From: Rhizobium sp. Q54
Lineage (GTDB): Bacteria > Pseudomonadota > Alphaproteobacteria > Rhizobiales > Beijerinckiaceae
Length of the DNA: 18,413 nt
Assembly: GCA_945901195.1 (NCBI GenBank)
Contig: CAMDKB010000024.1
Span: forward strand, 1-18,413
Reading direction: 5' to 3'
Made by a program: the position numbers and the translations under genes. Of the stretch, positions 1 through 7,990 are shown in pieces. Position 1 is the first letter of the stretch. Every line of letters starts with the position of its first letter. Below the pieces are notes generated by a model, which worked only from the letters and a program-made list of their open reading frames with translations, was not told the DNA's origin and made no database searches.

Positions 1-56
1 CGGCATCACATCGCTCGTTTCTAAATTTTGTTTAATGCTGATGGACGATCCTTAAG

Positions 57-85
57 TTGAGATCGCATTCCGGGCTTCCTATCTT
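57..85 (+). promoter_or_regulatory. Candidate promoter of the Spy-like gene
   Basis: A -35-like TTGAGA at 57-62 is followed, after exactly 17 bases, by a -10-like TATCTT at 80-85. This would start transcription near base 92 and leave a short leader of about 23 bases before the ATG at 115. The spacing is ideal and the -35 differs from consensus at one base. No GGAAC-type extracytoplasmic-function sigma site was seen. This is motif matching only. Confidence 0.45.
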
Positions 86-114
86 GAATCAGCCGCGTTC
101 CCCCGGAGGAAATT

Positions 115-861
115 ATGCAACCCAGACACACAGCAAAAATTGCTACCCTGCTCTTGGCAGCTGGCACGTTTGCCGCTGCCGCTCTCGCGCAGGATCGGCC
201 CGCTCAGCCAAACCAACCCGCAATTGTTCCAAATCCGTCTACGCAGGCTACTGCGCAGACAGAGCCTGGCCAAGGTCCACGAATGGGACGTGGAGATGGC
301 GGCGGCATGATGATGGGCGGCGGTATGGGCCGTCGCATGCAGGGTATTTCGGAAACCGACAGGGCCGCTTTCTTTGAGGCCCGGCTTGCGTCCATCAAAG
401 CCGGACTGATGTTGACCGAACCTCAGCTACGGCTTTGGCCAGCTGTGGAATCCAACTTTCGCGATATGCGCAAATTGAGAATTGATCTGAACGAACGCAT
501 TGGCAAGGAAGGCCAGCCTGCCAATCCGGTGGATCGCATGAAGCGTACGGGGGAAATCATGAGTGCGCGCGGCGCGGCCATGACCAAAATGGCAGAAGCC
601 ATGAAGCCATTTCACGATAGTCTCACTGATGATCAGAAACGCCGCCTGCAAATTTTGATGCGACCGGCGGGAGGCAGGAGATCCGGCATGATGAATAGCC
701 CGCAGGGCGGGTTTGGCCCCCAAGGTGGTCAAGCCGGTGGATGGCGTCAGCACCATGAGCGGCGGCCTGGTCCACAAGGCGAGGGCCGCCGCTGGCGTCA
801 GGACGCGCCGGGGGACGGCTTTGGATCCGGCGGCAACCGCAGCGACTGGCGCAGGATGTAG
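115..861 (+). CDS. Secreted Spy/CpxP-like LTXXQ-motif protein, Met/Gly-rich
   Basis: This 248-residue protein has an N-terminal signal peptide: basic start, Ala/Leu-rich core, likely cleavage after ALA at residue 25. It should therefore be periplasmic or secreted. A Gly/Met-rich stretch (about 57-76) precedes a mostly helical, charged domain. That domain carries two LTxxQ motifs, LTEPQ (100-104) and LTDDQ (170-174), the hallmark of the Spy/CpxP/ZraP family of periplasmic chaperones and envelope-stress or metal-sensing proteins. The last 60 or so residues are low-complexity, rich in Gly, Gln and Arg, and probably disordered. The start is supported by GGAGGA at 105-110. The gene stands alone, converging on pnp over a shared terminator. 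Family membership is fairly secure. A chaperone or metal-binding role is inferred; the methionine cluster could bind copper or silver but nothing here proves it. Confidence 0.75.
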   Translation: MQPRHTAKIATLLLAAGTFAAAALAQDRPAQPNQPAIVPNPSTQATAQTEPGQGPRMGRGDGGGMMMGGGMGRRMQGISETDRAAFFEARLASIKAGLMLTEPQLRLWPAVESNFRDMRKLRIDLNERIGKEGQPANPVDRMKRTGEIMSARGAAMTKMAEAMKPFHDSLTDDQKRRLQILMRPAGGRRSGMMNSPQGGFGPQGGQAGGWRQHHERRPGPQGEGRRWRQDAPGDGFGSGGNRSDWRRM

Positions 862-880
862 TTTAAGTAATTGTCGAAAT

Positions 881-914
881 TAAAAAGGGCGGCCCGCGAG
901 AGCCGCCCTTTTTA
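881..914. terminator. Bidirectional intrinsic terminator between the Spy-like gene and pnp
   Basis: The 13-base arm 881-893 (TAAAAAGGGCGGC) is perfectly complementary to 902-914, with an 8-base loop. The run of A on the left and of T on the right make it a Rho-independent terminator on both strands. It ends the plus-strand LTXXQ gene and the minus-strand pnp transcript, whose stop codon lies at 935-937. Confidence 0.93.
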
Positions 915-934
915 TTGGCCTTGATTATACAAGC

Positions 935-3106
935 TTATGCGCTGGCTTCCGGCTGTTGTTCGGCCTTGGCGGCCGCGTCGCGCTCAGCCTTTTCCTTGGC
1001 TTCGAGGTCTTCGCCGGTTGCCTGATCGACGACCCGCATGGACAGACGAACCTTGCCGCGATCATCGAAGCCCAGCAATTTCACCTTGACCTTGTCGCCC
1101 TCTTTGACGATGTCGGTGGTCTTGTTCACCCGCTCCTTGGAAAGCTGGGAAATGTGAACCAGGCCATCCTTGTTGCCGAAGAAGTTCACGAACGCACCGA
1201 AATCCATGGTCTTGACCACGGTGCCTTCGTAGATTTTCCCGACTTCGGCTTCCTGCGTCAACGACTTGATCCAGTTGATCGCAGCCTTGATGGAATTGCC
1301 GTCGTTGGACGCAATCTTCACCGTGCCATCATCGTCGATGTTGATCTTGGCGCCGGTCTTCTCAACGATTTCACGGATCACCTTGCCGCCGGTGCCGATG
1401 ACATCCCGAATCTTGTCTGTCGGGATCTTCATCTGCTCGATACGCGGTGCAAATTCGCCAAGTTCGGCGCGCGCTCCGGTCAATGCCTTCGACATTTCAC
1501 CGAGGATATGAAGACGTCCATCTTTCGCCTGAGCGAGAGCGACTTTCATGATCTCTTCAGTGATGCCAGCAATCTTGATGTCCATCTGCAGGGATGTGAC
1601 GCCGTTCTCGCTGCCAGCAACCTTGAAGTCCATATCGCCGAGATGATCTTCATCGCCGAGAATGTCGGACAACACGGCGAAACGCTGGTCTTCGAGAATC
1701 AGCCCCATGGCGATGCCCGCAACCGGGCTCTTTAACGGAACGCCCGCATCCATTAGTGACAGCGAAGCGCCGCAGACTGTGGCCATGGACGATGAGCCAT
1801 TGGATTCGGTAATTTCCGAAACTACACGAAGTGTGTAGGGGAATTCCGCCTGCGACGGCAACATCGGGCGAACCGCGCGCCAGGCCAGTTTGCCATGTCC
1901 GATTTCGCGGCGACCAGGTGAACCCATGCGGCCGGTTTCACCAACGCTGTAGGGAGGGAAGTTGTAATGGAGCAGGAAGCGCTCCTTGTAAGTCCCTTCA
2001 AGTGAATCGATGTATTGCTCATCTTCACCGGTGCCGAGGGTCGCAACAACCAGCGCCTGGGTTTCTCCACGCGTAAACAACGCCGAGCCATGGGTGCGGG
2101 GCAGAACGCCGACTTGCGACAGAATGGGACGAACTGTCTTTACATCCCGGCCATCAATGCGAATGCCTGTGTCGAGGATGTTGAAACGCACGACCTTCGC
2201 TTGCAGATCGTGGAAGGCTTCGCTCACTTTCTGCTTGTCGAATTTCGCTTCGCCGCCGTCTGGAAACAGAGCAACATTGACCTTCGCCTTTACAGCGTCG
2301 ACAGCCTTGTAACGTTCCTGCTTGACGGTGAGCTTGTAGGCTTCACGCAGTTCAGCTTCGGCAATCGTTGCAACGGCGGCTTCCACCGCGCTCTTGTCGA
2401 CGACAGCAAGATCGCGTGGTTCCTTTGCAGCCTTTTCCGCGAGACGAATAATCGCATCGATGACTGGCTGGAACCCGCGATGACCTGTCATCACAGCTTC
2501 GAGCATCGTCTCTTCGGACAATTCCTTGGCTTCCGATTCAACCATCAACACAGCGTCCGCGGTGCCAGCAACAGTGAGCTCGAGATCTGATTCCTTCATC
2601 TCGTCGATAGTCGGGTTCAGCTTCAACGCGCCCTTGATAAAACCAACGCGGGCTGCGCCGACGGGGCCCATGAATGGCACGCCTGACAACGTCAGCGCGG
2701 CTGACGTTGCGACCATCGCAAGGATATCAGGATCAGTTTCAAGGTCGTGGCTGAGAACCGTTACGACAACCTGCGTGTCATTCCGATAGCCATCCGGAAA
2801 CAGCGGACGAATTGGCCGGTCAATCAGACGGGAGATCAGGGTTTCGCGTTCGGATGGGCGGCCTTCGCGCTTGAAATAGCCACCAGGAATGCGGCCGGCT
2901 GCGAATGCTTTTTCTTGATAGTTGACGGTCAGCGGGAAGAAATCAACGCCGACTTTGGGAGTTTTGGCAGAGACGACGGTGGCGAGCAACGTGGTTTCGC
3001 CCCAGCTGGCGAAAACCGCACCGTCCGCCTGACGCGCAATACGACCGGTTTCCAAGGTGAGAGGACGACCACACCAGTCGAGTGTTTCGCGATGTATTTC
3101 AAACAT
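935..3106 (-). CDS. pnp: Polyribonucleotide nucleotidyltransferase (PNPase)
   Basis: This is a full-length 723-residue PNPase, the phosphorolytic 3'-5' exoribonuclease of mRNA turnover, which acts as a trimer and often in a degradosome. Two RNase PH-like domains are separated by an alpha-helical linker. The second contains the DMDFKVAGS segment with the catalytic acidic residues. A KH domain (about 561-621) shows the VIGTGGKVI GxxG loop, and an S1 domain (about 622-688) shows GAFVNFFGNKDGLVHISQLS. The tail is short, Ala/Glu/Lys-rich and probably disordered. The ATG at 3104-3106 gives the usual MFEIHRETLDWCGR beginning, although no strong Shine-Dalgarno precedes it. It follows rpsO by 197 bases, the classic rpsO-pnp pairing. 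In enterobacteria pnp is autoregulated through its leader; I saw no clear equivalent here. Confidence 0.98.
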   Translation of the reverse strand: MFEIHRETLDWCGRPLTLETGRIARQADGAVFASWGETTLLATVVSAKTPKVGVDFFPLTVNYQEKAFAAGRIPGGYFKREGRPSERETLISRLIDRPIRPLFPDGYRNDTQVVVTVLSHDLETDPDILAMVATSAALTLSGVPFMGPVGAARVGFIKGALKLNPTIDEMKESDLELTVAGTADAVLMVESEAKELSEETMLEAVMTGHRGFQPVIDAIIRLAEKAAKEPRDLAVVDKSAVEAAVATIAEAELREAYKLTVKQERYKAVDAVKAKVNVALFPDGGEAKFDKQKVSEAFHDLQAKVVRFNILDTGIRIDGRDVKTVRPILSQVGVLPRTHGSALFTRGETQALVVATLGTGEDEQYIDSLEGTYKERFLLHYNFPPYSVGETGRMGSPGRREIGHGKLAWRAVRPMLPSQAEFPYTLRVVSEITESNGSSSMATVCGASLSLMDAGVPLKSPVAGIAMGLILEDQRFAVLSDILGDEDHLGDMDFKVAGSENGVTSLQMDIKIAGITEEIMKVALAQAKDGRLHILGEMSKALTGARAELGEFAPRIEQMKIPTDKIRDVIGTGGKVIREIVEKTGAKINIDDDGTVKIASNDGNSIKAAINWIKSLTQEAEVGKIYEGTVVKTMDFGAFVNFFGNKDGLVHISQLSKERVNKTTDIVKEGDKVKVKLLGFDDRGKVRLSMRVVDQATGEDLEAKEKAERDAAAKAEQQPEASA

Positions 3107-3303
3107 GTCTTGTATCTTTCATGGATGCCGAAATAGGCCCAGCCATGGTCAAGACGGCGAGACGCTGCTGCACGCCGATAAGCGCGCCCGACACAGCGTC
3201 CGGCGATCCTGCCATGGTCTGGCTTTCTTCCGGTGATTGGACGGCAGCCCCATGCCGCCGCCCTGTTCCAGCCGCTGGCCCCTGGCCGGCTGCTGGCGAG
3301 AAC

Positions 3304-3573
3304 TCAGCGGCGGATGCCGAGACGTTCAATCAGTGACTTGTAGCGTGCTTCGTCCTTGCCCTTAACGTAGTCGAGGAGCTGACGGCGCTGAGAAACGAGC
3401 TTGAGAAGGCCCCGGCGTGAATGATTGTCTTTCACGTGGGTCTTGAAGTGACCCGTCAGGTTGTTGATGCGCTCGGTGAGAATGGCGACCTGAACTTCGG
3501 GCGACCCGGTGTCACCGGCCTTGGCGGCATAGTCCTTGATAAGCGCCTGTTTGCGCTCCATGGTAATCGACAT
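3304..3573 (-). CDS. rpsO: 30S ribosomal protein S15
   Basis: This 89-residue protein matches S15 along its whole length: ALIKDYAAKAGDTGSPEVQV, then LTxHFKTHVKDNHSRRGLL and the RRQLLDYVKGKD segment, ending LIERLGIRR. S15 is a primary 16S rRNA-binding protein that organises the platform of the 30S subunit. The reading frame stays open further upstream, but the ATG at 3571-3573, preceded by AAAGGA about eight bases away, gives the family's exact length and is the real start. It lies 313 bases downstream of truB behind a terminator-like hairpin, so it probably begins its own rpsO-pnp transcript while also receiving read-through. Confidence 0.98.
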   Translation of the reverse strand: MSITMERKQALIKDYAAKAGDTGSPEVQVAILTERINNLTGHFKTHVKDNHSRRGLLKLVSQRRQLLDYVKGKDEARYKSLIERLGIRR

Positions 3574-3723
3574 CGGCTTTTCCTTTATTTTTGATGTTGT
3601 TATCTGTCGCCCGCCGCAGAACGGATACGCGTCAGATGAATTTGCGTGATTGCGAGGGCCGGGCCGGGATGTCGTCCAGCAAGGTCCCCGAATACGCGCT
3701 CGCCAGCGAAATCCAGCGAGTTG

Positions 3724-3758
3724 GCGCGGGTTATACACGAAAACTGGCGGAAGGCCAG
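3724..3758 (-). promoter_or_regulatory. Candidate rpsO promoter
   Basis: On the minus strand a TATAAC -10-like hexamer lies at 3730-3735. The best -35 at 17-base spacing is only CTGGCC (3753-3758). Transcription would begin near 3723, leaving a leader of about 150 bases before rpsO. The -10 is good and the -35 weak, so this rests mainly on position: it lies just after a terminator-like hairpin and ahead of the usual rpsO-pnp unit. The rest of the 313-base truB-rpsO gap shows no gene. Confidence 0.35.
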
Positions 3759-3818
3759 CGTTCTTGAAGTCGCCGCGGGTCTGTCCCATGTCAGGGCAAA
3801 CTTTCGCATGGGCCTATG

Positions 3819-3846
3819 AAAAATCAGCTCGCACGACATAGCTGAT
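3819..3846 (-). terminator. Intrinsic terminator-like hairpin after truB
   Basis: Read on the minus strand, ATCAGCT (3846-3840) pairs perfectly with AGCTGAT (3829-3823) around a 10-base loop and runs straight into a tract of T (A on the plus strand, 3819-3823). It is 40 bases past the truB stop. The stem is only 7 bp with three G-C pairs, so termination is probably partial, allowing some read-through into rpsO-pnp. Confidence 0.55.
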
Positions 3847-3886
3847 CGCTGCGTCAATGAATGTGGCCCTCGACGGATAACGAAAT

Positions 3887-4792
3887 TCAGATTGGCAGGT
3901 TGAAAATGCGGCGAGGCAGAAGTTCGCCCGCCTGCACATCGCCAAACGCGACAGGAACGCCGCAGCAGGATGCGTAGGCCAAGCCCTCTGACGGCACATC
4001 CCGGCCGCGCAACATCAGTGATTGCCCGCGCCGCAGGCGTGCGGCAGCGTTGCGATCGACCACGACGCAAGGCAATTCAGTCAGCCCGGCTTGGACAGAC
4101 AAAAGGTCTTCGAAGGGTTGGGCGTCTTCGGCTTCGAGCTCCGCCAGTGGCACTGCATCTTCTTCGCGAAATGGTCCCACGCGTGTGCGCCTCAACGCGG
4201 TAACGTGGCCATAGCATTCGAGCAATTGCCCCAGATCACGTGCGATGGCGCGCACATAAGTGCCTTTGCCGCATTCAGCTTCGAGCACAGCTTCTTCAGG
4301 CGTGAAGCTTGTCAAACGCAAGGCATGAATAGTCACTTCGCGGGCGGCCAGAACAACTTCCTCGCCTTCACGCGCCAGATCATAGGCACGTTCACCGTTG
4401 ACCTTGATGGCCGAATAGATGGGCGGCGTCTGCATGATGGTGCCGATGAACCGTGGGAGCAAAGCTTCGATATCTTCACGCTCCGGGCGTCGCTCAGAAG
4501 TCTTTGTCACAGCGCCGTCCGCATCGTCACTGTCAGTTTCTGTGCCCCATTTCACGGTAAAACGATAGGCTTTCTCGCCATCCTGCACGAAAGGTACGGT
4601 TTTGGTAGCTTCACCGAATGCGATGGGAAGAATGCCCGTTGCCAGTGGATCGAGCGTCCCGGCATGACCGGCTTTCTTAGCGTTAAAAATCCGCTTCAGC
4701 CGCGACACTGCATGAGTTGAAGTCATGCCCTGGGGCTTGTCGAGCACCAGCCAGCCGTTGACTTCTTCGCGCTTGCTTCTTGGAGCGTTCAT
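3887..4792 (-). CDS. truB: tRNA pseudouridine(55) synthase TruB
   Basis: TruB isomerises uridine 55 in the T-loop of tRNAs and also acts as a tRNA folding chaperone. The protein (301 residues from this start) begins NGWLVLDKPQGMTSTHAVSRLKR. It carries the catalytic motif AGHAGTLDPLATGILPIAFGEATK, with the active-site aspartate in GTLDPLATG, followed by the TPPIYSAIKVNGERAYDLAREGE segment and CGKGTYVRAIARDLG. A small PUA-like C-terminal region follows. The chosen ATG (4790-4792) comes one base after the rbfA stop. An in-frame ATG at 4805-4807 would overlap rbfA by 14 bases and add five residues (MICPE). Neither has a clear Shine-Dalgarno, so translation is probably coupled to rbfA. The upstream genes infB and rbfA belong to the same unit. 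Confidence 0.96.
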   Translation of the reverse strand: MNAPRSKREEVNGWLVLDKPQGMTSTHAVSRLKRIFNAKKAGHAGTLDPLATGILPIAFGEATKTVPFVQDGEKAYRFTVKWGTETDSDDADGAVTKTSERRPEREDIEALLPRFIGTIMQTPPIYSAIKVNGERAYDLAREGEEVVLAAREVTIHALRLTSFTPEEAVLEAECGKGTYVRAIARDLGQLLECYGHVTALRRTRVGPFREEDAVPLAELEAEDAQPFEDLLSVQAGLTELPCVVVDRNAAARLRRGQSLMLRGRDVPSEGLAYASCCGVPVAFGDVQAGELLPRRIFNLPI

Positions 4793-4793
4793 T

Positions 4794-5219
4794 TCAGGGC
4801 AGATCATTTTCCGGCGTATCGGATGACGCCGGTTTGAGATCCTGCTGGACCTTCGGGGAATTCAGGAGTTCGCCAATGCGATCCAGGTTGTCGAATGCGT
4901 CGTCAAGTCTGAAACGCAAATCTGGTGCGAATTTCAGATCGATCTTGCGGGCCATTTCACCCCGCAGACCCTTGCGACGTTTTTCGAGCGCCTCGAGAAC
5001 CTTTTCCCGATCTTTGCCACCCAACGGCAAAACATAGACAGTTGCACATTTCAGGTCAGGACTCATTTTAACACGCGAAACCGTGATGACATTGCCATCC
5101 AGCACAGGGTCGTTGAGGCCGCCACGGGTGAGCTGTTCCGACATTGCATGGCGTACAAGCTCGCCCACACGCAACATGCGCTGTGAAGGCTCACCGCCTT
5201 TTTGATGTACTCTGGACAT
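4794..5219 (-). CDS. rbfA: 30S ribosome-binding factor RbfA
   Basis: RbfA binds free 30S subunits and helps late 16S rRNA maturation, notably around the 5' helix, and matters for cold adaptation. This 141-residue protein shows the family signatures: QRMLRVGELVRHAMSEQL, ITVSRVKMSPDLKCATVYVLPLGG and the basic KRRKGLRGEMARKIDLKFAPDLRFRLDDAFDNLDRIGELL (KH-type fold). The C-terminal tail is a short variable acidic stretch. The start is supported by GGAG about seven bases upstream of the ATG at 5217-5219. It sits 77 bases after infB and abuts truB, the usual order, which suggests co-transcription. Confidence 0.97.
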   Translation of the reverse strand: MSRVHQKGGEPSQRMLRVGELVRHAMSEQLTRGGLNDPVLDGNVITVSRVKMSPDLKCATVYVLPLGGKDREKVLEALEKRRKGLRGEMARKIDLKFAPDLRFRLDDAFDNLDRIGELLNSPKVQQDLKPASSDTPENDLP

Positions 5220-5296
5220 TGATGATCTCCGGCACGCGAAAAAGTCGCTGTGTCACCAGTTCGCAATTTTTGCCGTTTGGTTGAAAGGGCGGCCGA

Positions 5297-7990
5297 CTAT
5301 AGCGACCGCTTGATCTGCTCCACACGATAACATTCGATGACATCGCCTGCGCGCATATCCTGGTAGCTTTCGAACGCCATGCCGCAATCCTGCCCGGCAA
5401 CCACTTCCTTGACTTCGTCCTTGAAGCGCTTGAGCGTGGATAGCTTGCCTTCATGCACAACGACGTTGTCGCGGATAAGCCGCACATTTGCACCACGTTC
5501 AACGCGGCCATCTGTCACGCGGCAACCGGCAACCTTACCGACCTTGGTGATGTTGAAGACCTCAAGTATTTCGGCGTTGCCAAGCATCGCCTCACGGAGG
5601 GCAGGATCAAGCAACCCGGACATGGCTGCCTTCACATCATCCACAAGATTATAGATGATGTTGTAATAGCGAATTTCAATGCCCGAGCGCTCGGCAGCGT
5701 CGCGTGCTTCCTTGTGCGCGCGCACATTGAAGCCGATCACGGCGCAGCCTGAAGCTTCAGCTAGTGTAATGTCAGACTCAGAGATACCACCGACGCCAGC
5801 ATGAATGACACGCGCAGCCACTTCGTCTGTATTAAGTTTTTCAAGCGCTGAGATGATGGCTTCAACTGAGCCCTGCACGTCGCCCTTGATCAACAACGGA
5901 AACTCTTTGCGGCCTGCTGTTTTGAGCTGGCTCATCATGTCCATGAGTGAACCGCGCGCGCCGGCGCCTCGAACAGCTGCATTCTCGCGCTTCTGGCGAT
6001 CACGATACTCCGTGATTTCACGCGCGCGCGCCTCAGATTCAACTACCGCCATACGATCTCCTGCATCAGGAGCGCCGGAGAAACCCAAAACCTCGACCGG
6101 CGTCGACGGACCGGCTGCACCAAAATTTGCGCCTTTGTCGTCGAGCAACGCGCGCACACGACCCCATTGGGAGCCCGCCACTACGATATCGCCAGTATGC
6201 AACGTGCCGCGCTGAACAAGAACCGTGGCAACCGGACCGCGACCTCGATCAAGACGCGCTTCGATTACAGTGCCTTCGCCGCCGCGATCGGGATTGGCTC
6301 TCAGATCCAGCAACTCTGCCTGCAGGGCTATCGCTTCCAGCAGTTTGTCGAGGTTGGTGCGCTTGAGGGCGGACACTTCCACCTCAAGGGTTTCACCACC
6401 CATGGTTTCGACCTGCACCTCGTATTGCAGCAATTCTGTGCGCACCCGTTCGGCGTTGGAGCCGGGCTTGTCGATCTTGTTGATTGCAACGATCAGCGGC
6501 ACCTTGGCGGCGCGCGCATGATTGATCGCTTCAATTGTCTGCGGCATGACGCCGTCATCGGCAGCGACGACCAGGACAACGATATCGGTCACTTTCGCGC
6601 CACGGGCACGCATCGCCGTAAAGGCCGCATGGCCCGGAGTATCGATGAAAGTGATCAACTGGCCGCTTGGAGCGACCACTTGATAGGCGCCAATGTGCTG
6701 GGTAATACCGCCAGCTTCCCCGGAGACCACGTTTGCCGAACGTAATGCATCGAGCAAGGATGTCTTGCCGTGGTCGACATGGCCCATGATCGTGACAACG
6801 GGCGGACGTGGCTCCAGATGATCGTCCGAATCGGGCACGTCGAAGAGGCCCTCTTCCACGTCAGATTCGGCGACGCGGCGAACAGTATGGCCCATCTCCT
6901 CTGCAATCAGCTGCGCCGTATCAGCATCGATCACATCGGTGATCTTCAGCATCTGGCCCTGCTTCATAAGGAGCCGGATCACGTCCACTGCACGTTCTGA
7001 CATGCGGTTGGCGAGTTCCTGAATCGTAATTGTTTCAGGCAGAACCACCTCGCGAAGAACCTTTTCTTTCGCAACGGCGTTTGACATTCCCTTAAGACGC
7101 TGAACGCGGCGGCGGAACGAGGCAACCGAACGGGTGCGCTCTTCCTGCTCGGCCGTGGCGTTTGTCACGGTAAGGCGGCCCCGGCTTTTCTGATCGCCGG
7201 ATTTTGGGGTGGCGCGGGGCGGGACAACCACTTTGGTTGGCATGATTGCTGCGCGGCGAATAACCCGCTTTGCCTCTTCTTCCGCGTCAGCGCCCATGAC
7301 CGGGCGCGCGACCGCTGCGGGTGCCGGAGTGACTGTGGTCGATACGGTGGGCGAAGCGGGCGTAGCTGCAGGACGGGGCGCTGGCCGGGTCGGTCCGCGA
7401 TCCATCGGGGCAGGCGCTGGTGAAGCGCTCCCGCCAGATTCTTCGCCACCGAGGCGGCGGCGCGCTTCGTCTTCGGCTTTGCGCTTGGCGACAACATCTT
7501 GTTGCCGACGCGCTTCTTCCTCGCGTTTGCGGGCCTCAGCGGCTTCCTTTTCGGCGCGTTCGGCGGATTCGCGCTCGTTTCGAGCTTTGGCTTCGATCTC
7601 GGCGTGACGGCGCTCTTCTTCTTCGCGCTCACGCGCATCGCCCAGCGCGCGGGCGCGAGCTTCCATTTGCTCTTCAGTAAGCGGACGCAGGACAACACCC
7701 GCTGCTGACCGGCCGGGCGCTGTCTCCGTCGCCGGACGCGAGGCGCGCCCCGATGGCGCCCTCGCAGGCGCGGCCACAGGTTCAGGCTGAGGCTTTGGCG
7801 CGAGGATCACAGTCTCGGTGCGGCCCGGCGCATCGCCGCGGCGCTTTACCTTTTCGACCACAACGGCCTTTGTGCGCCCATGCAAAAAGTTTTGACGCAC
7901 GACGCCTGGCTCGACCTTTGTCTTGAGCGACAAGGTCTTGCTGGGGGCAATGGTCAAGGTCTTTTCGCCGGTTTCCTTATTCTCGCTCAT
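5297..7990 (-). CDS. infB: Translation initiation factor IF-2
   Basis: IF2 is the GTPase that brings initiator tRNA to the 30S subunit and promotes 50S joining. The 897-residue protein begins with an alphaproteobacterial-type N-terminal segment (residues 10-50). A long charged, Ala/Pro/Glu/Arg-rich linker with coiled-coil character (about 105-180) follows, then the conserved IF2_N domain (about 318-375). The GTPase domain shows every G motif: GHVDHGKT (403-410), GGITQHIG (427-434), DTPGH (450-454), NKID (504-507) and SAL (540-542). Domains II, III and the C-terminal initiator-tRNA-binding domain follow and end RVEQIKRSL. The ATG overlaps the ylxR stop in an ATGA, so translation is likely coupled. 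No internal second start was verified. Confidence 0.98.
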   Translation of the reverse strand: MSENKETGEKTLTIAPSKTLSLKTKVEPGVVRQNFLHGRTKAVVVEKVKRRGDAPGRTETVILAPKPQPEPVAAPARAPSGRASRPATETAPGRSAAGVVLRPLTEEQMEARARALGDAREREEEERRHAEIEAKARNERESAERAEKEAAEARKREEEARRQQDVVAKRKAEDEARRRLGGEESGGSASPAPAPMDRGPTRPAPRPAATPASPTVSTTVTPAPAAVARPVMGADAEEEAKRVIRRAAIMPTKVVVPPRATPKSGDQKSRGRLTVTNATAEQEERTRSVASFRRRVQRLKGMSNAVAKEKVLREVVLPETITIQELANRMSERAVDVIRLLMKQGQMLKITDVIDADTAQLIAEEMGHTVRRVAESDVEEGLFDVPDSDDHLEPRPPVVTIMGHVDHGKTSLLDALRSANVVSGEAGGITQHIGAYQVVAPSGQLITFIDTPGHAAFTAMRARGAKVTDIVVLVVAADDGVMPQTIEAINHARAAKVPLIVAINKIDKPGSNAERVRTELLQYEVQVETMGGETLEVEVSALKRTNLDKLLEAIALQAELLDLRANPDRGGEGTVIEARLDRGRGPVATVLVQRGTLHTGDIVVAGSQWGRVRALLDDKGANFGAAGPSTPVEVLGFSGAPDAGDRMAVVESEARAREITEYRDRQKRENAAVRGAGARGSLMDMMSQLKTAGRKEFPLLIKGDVQGSVEAIISALEKLNTDEVAARVIHAGVGGISESDITLAEASGCAVIGFNVRAHKEARDAAERSGIEIRYYNIIYNLVDDVKAAMSGLLDPALREAMLGNAEILEVFNITKVGKVAGCRVTDGRVERGANVRLIRDNVVVHEGKLSTLKRFKDEVKEVVAGQDCGMAFESYQDMRAGDVIECYRVEQIKRSL

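Noticed and set aside
956..1735. A 259-codon open frame on the plus strand within pnp
   Set aside because: It is antisense to the highly conserved pnp reading frame, has no recognisable domain or ribosome-binding site, and such long shadows are common opposite GC-rich genes.
3142..3219. GCCATGGTC repeated at 3142-3150 and 3211-3219 between rpsO and pnp
   Set aside because: Only nine bases, built around the palindrome CCATGG, and without further copies or spacing logic. Not enough to call a regulatory repeat.
4022..4720. A 232-codon plus-strand frame inside truB
   Set aside because: Antisense to a well-conserved gene. Its composition follows the complement of truB codons and it matches no known family.
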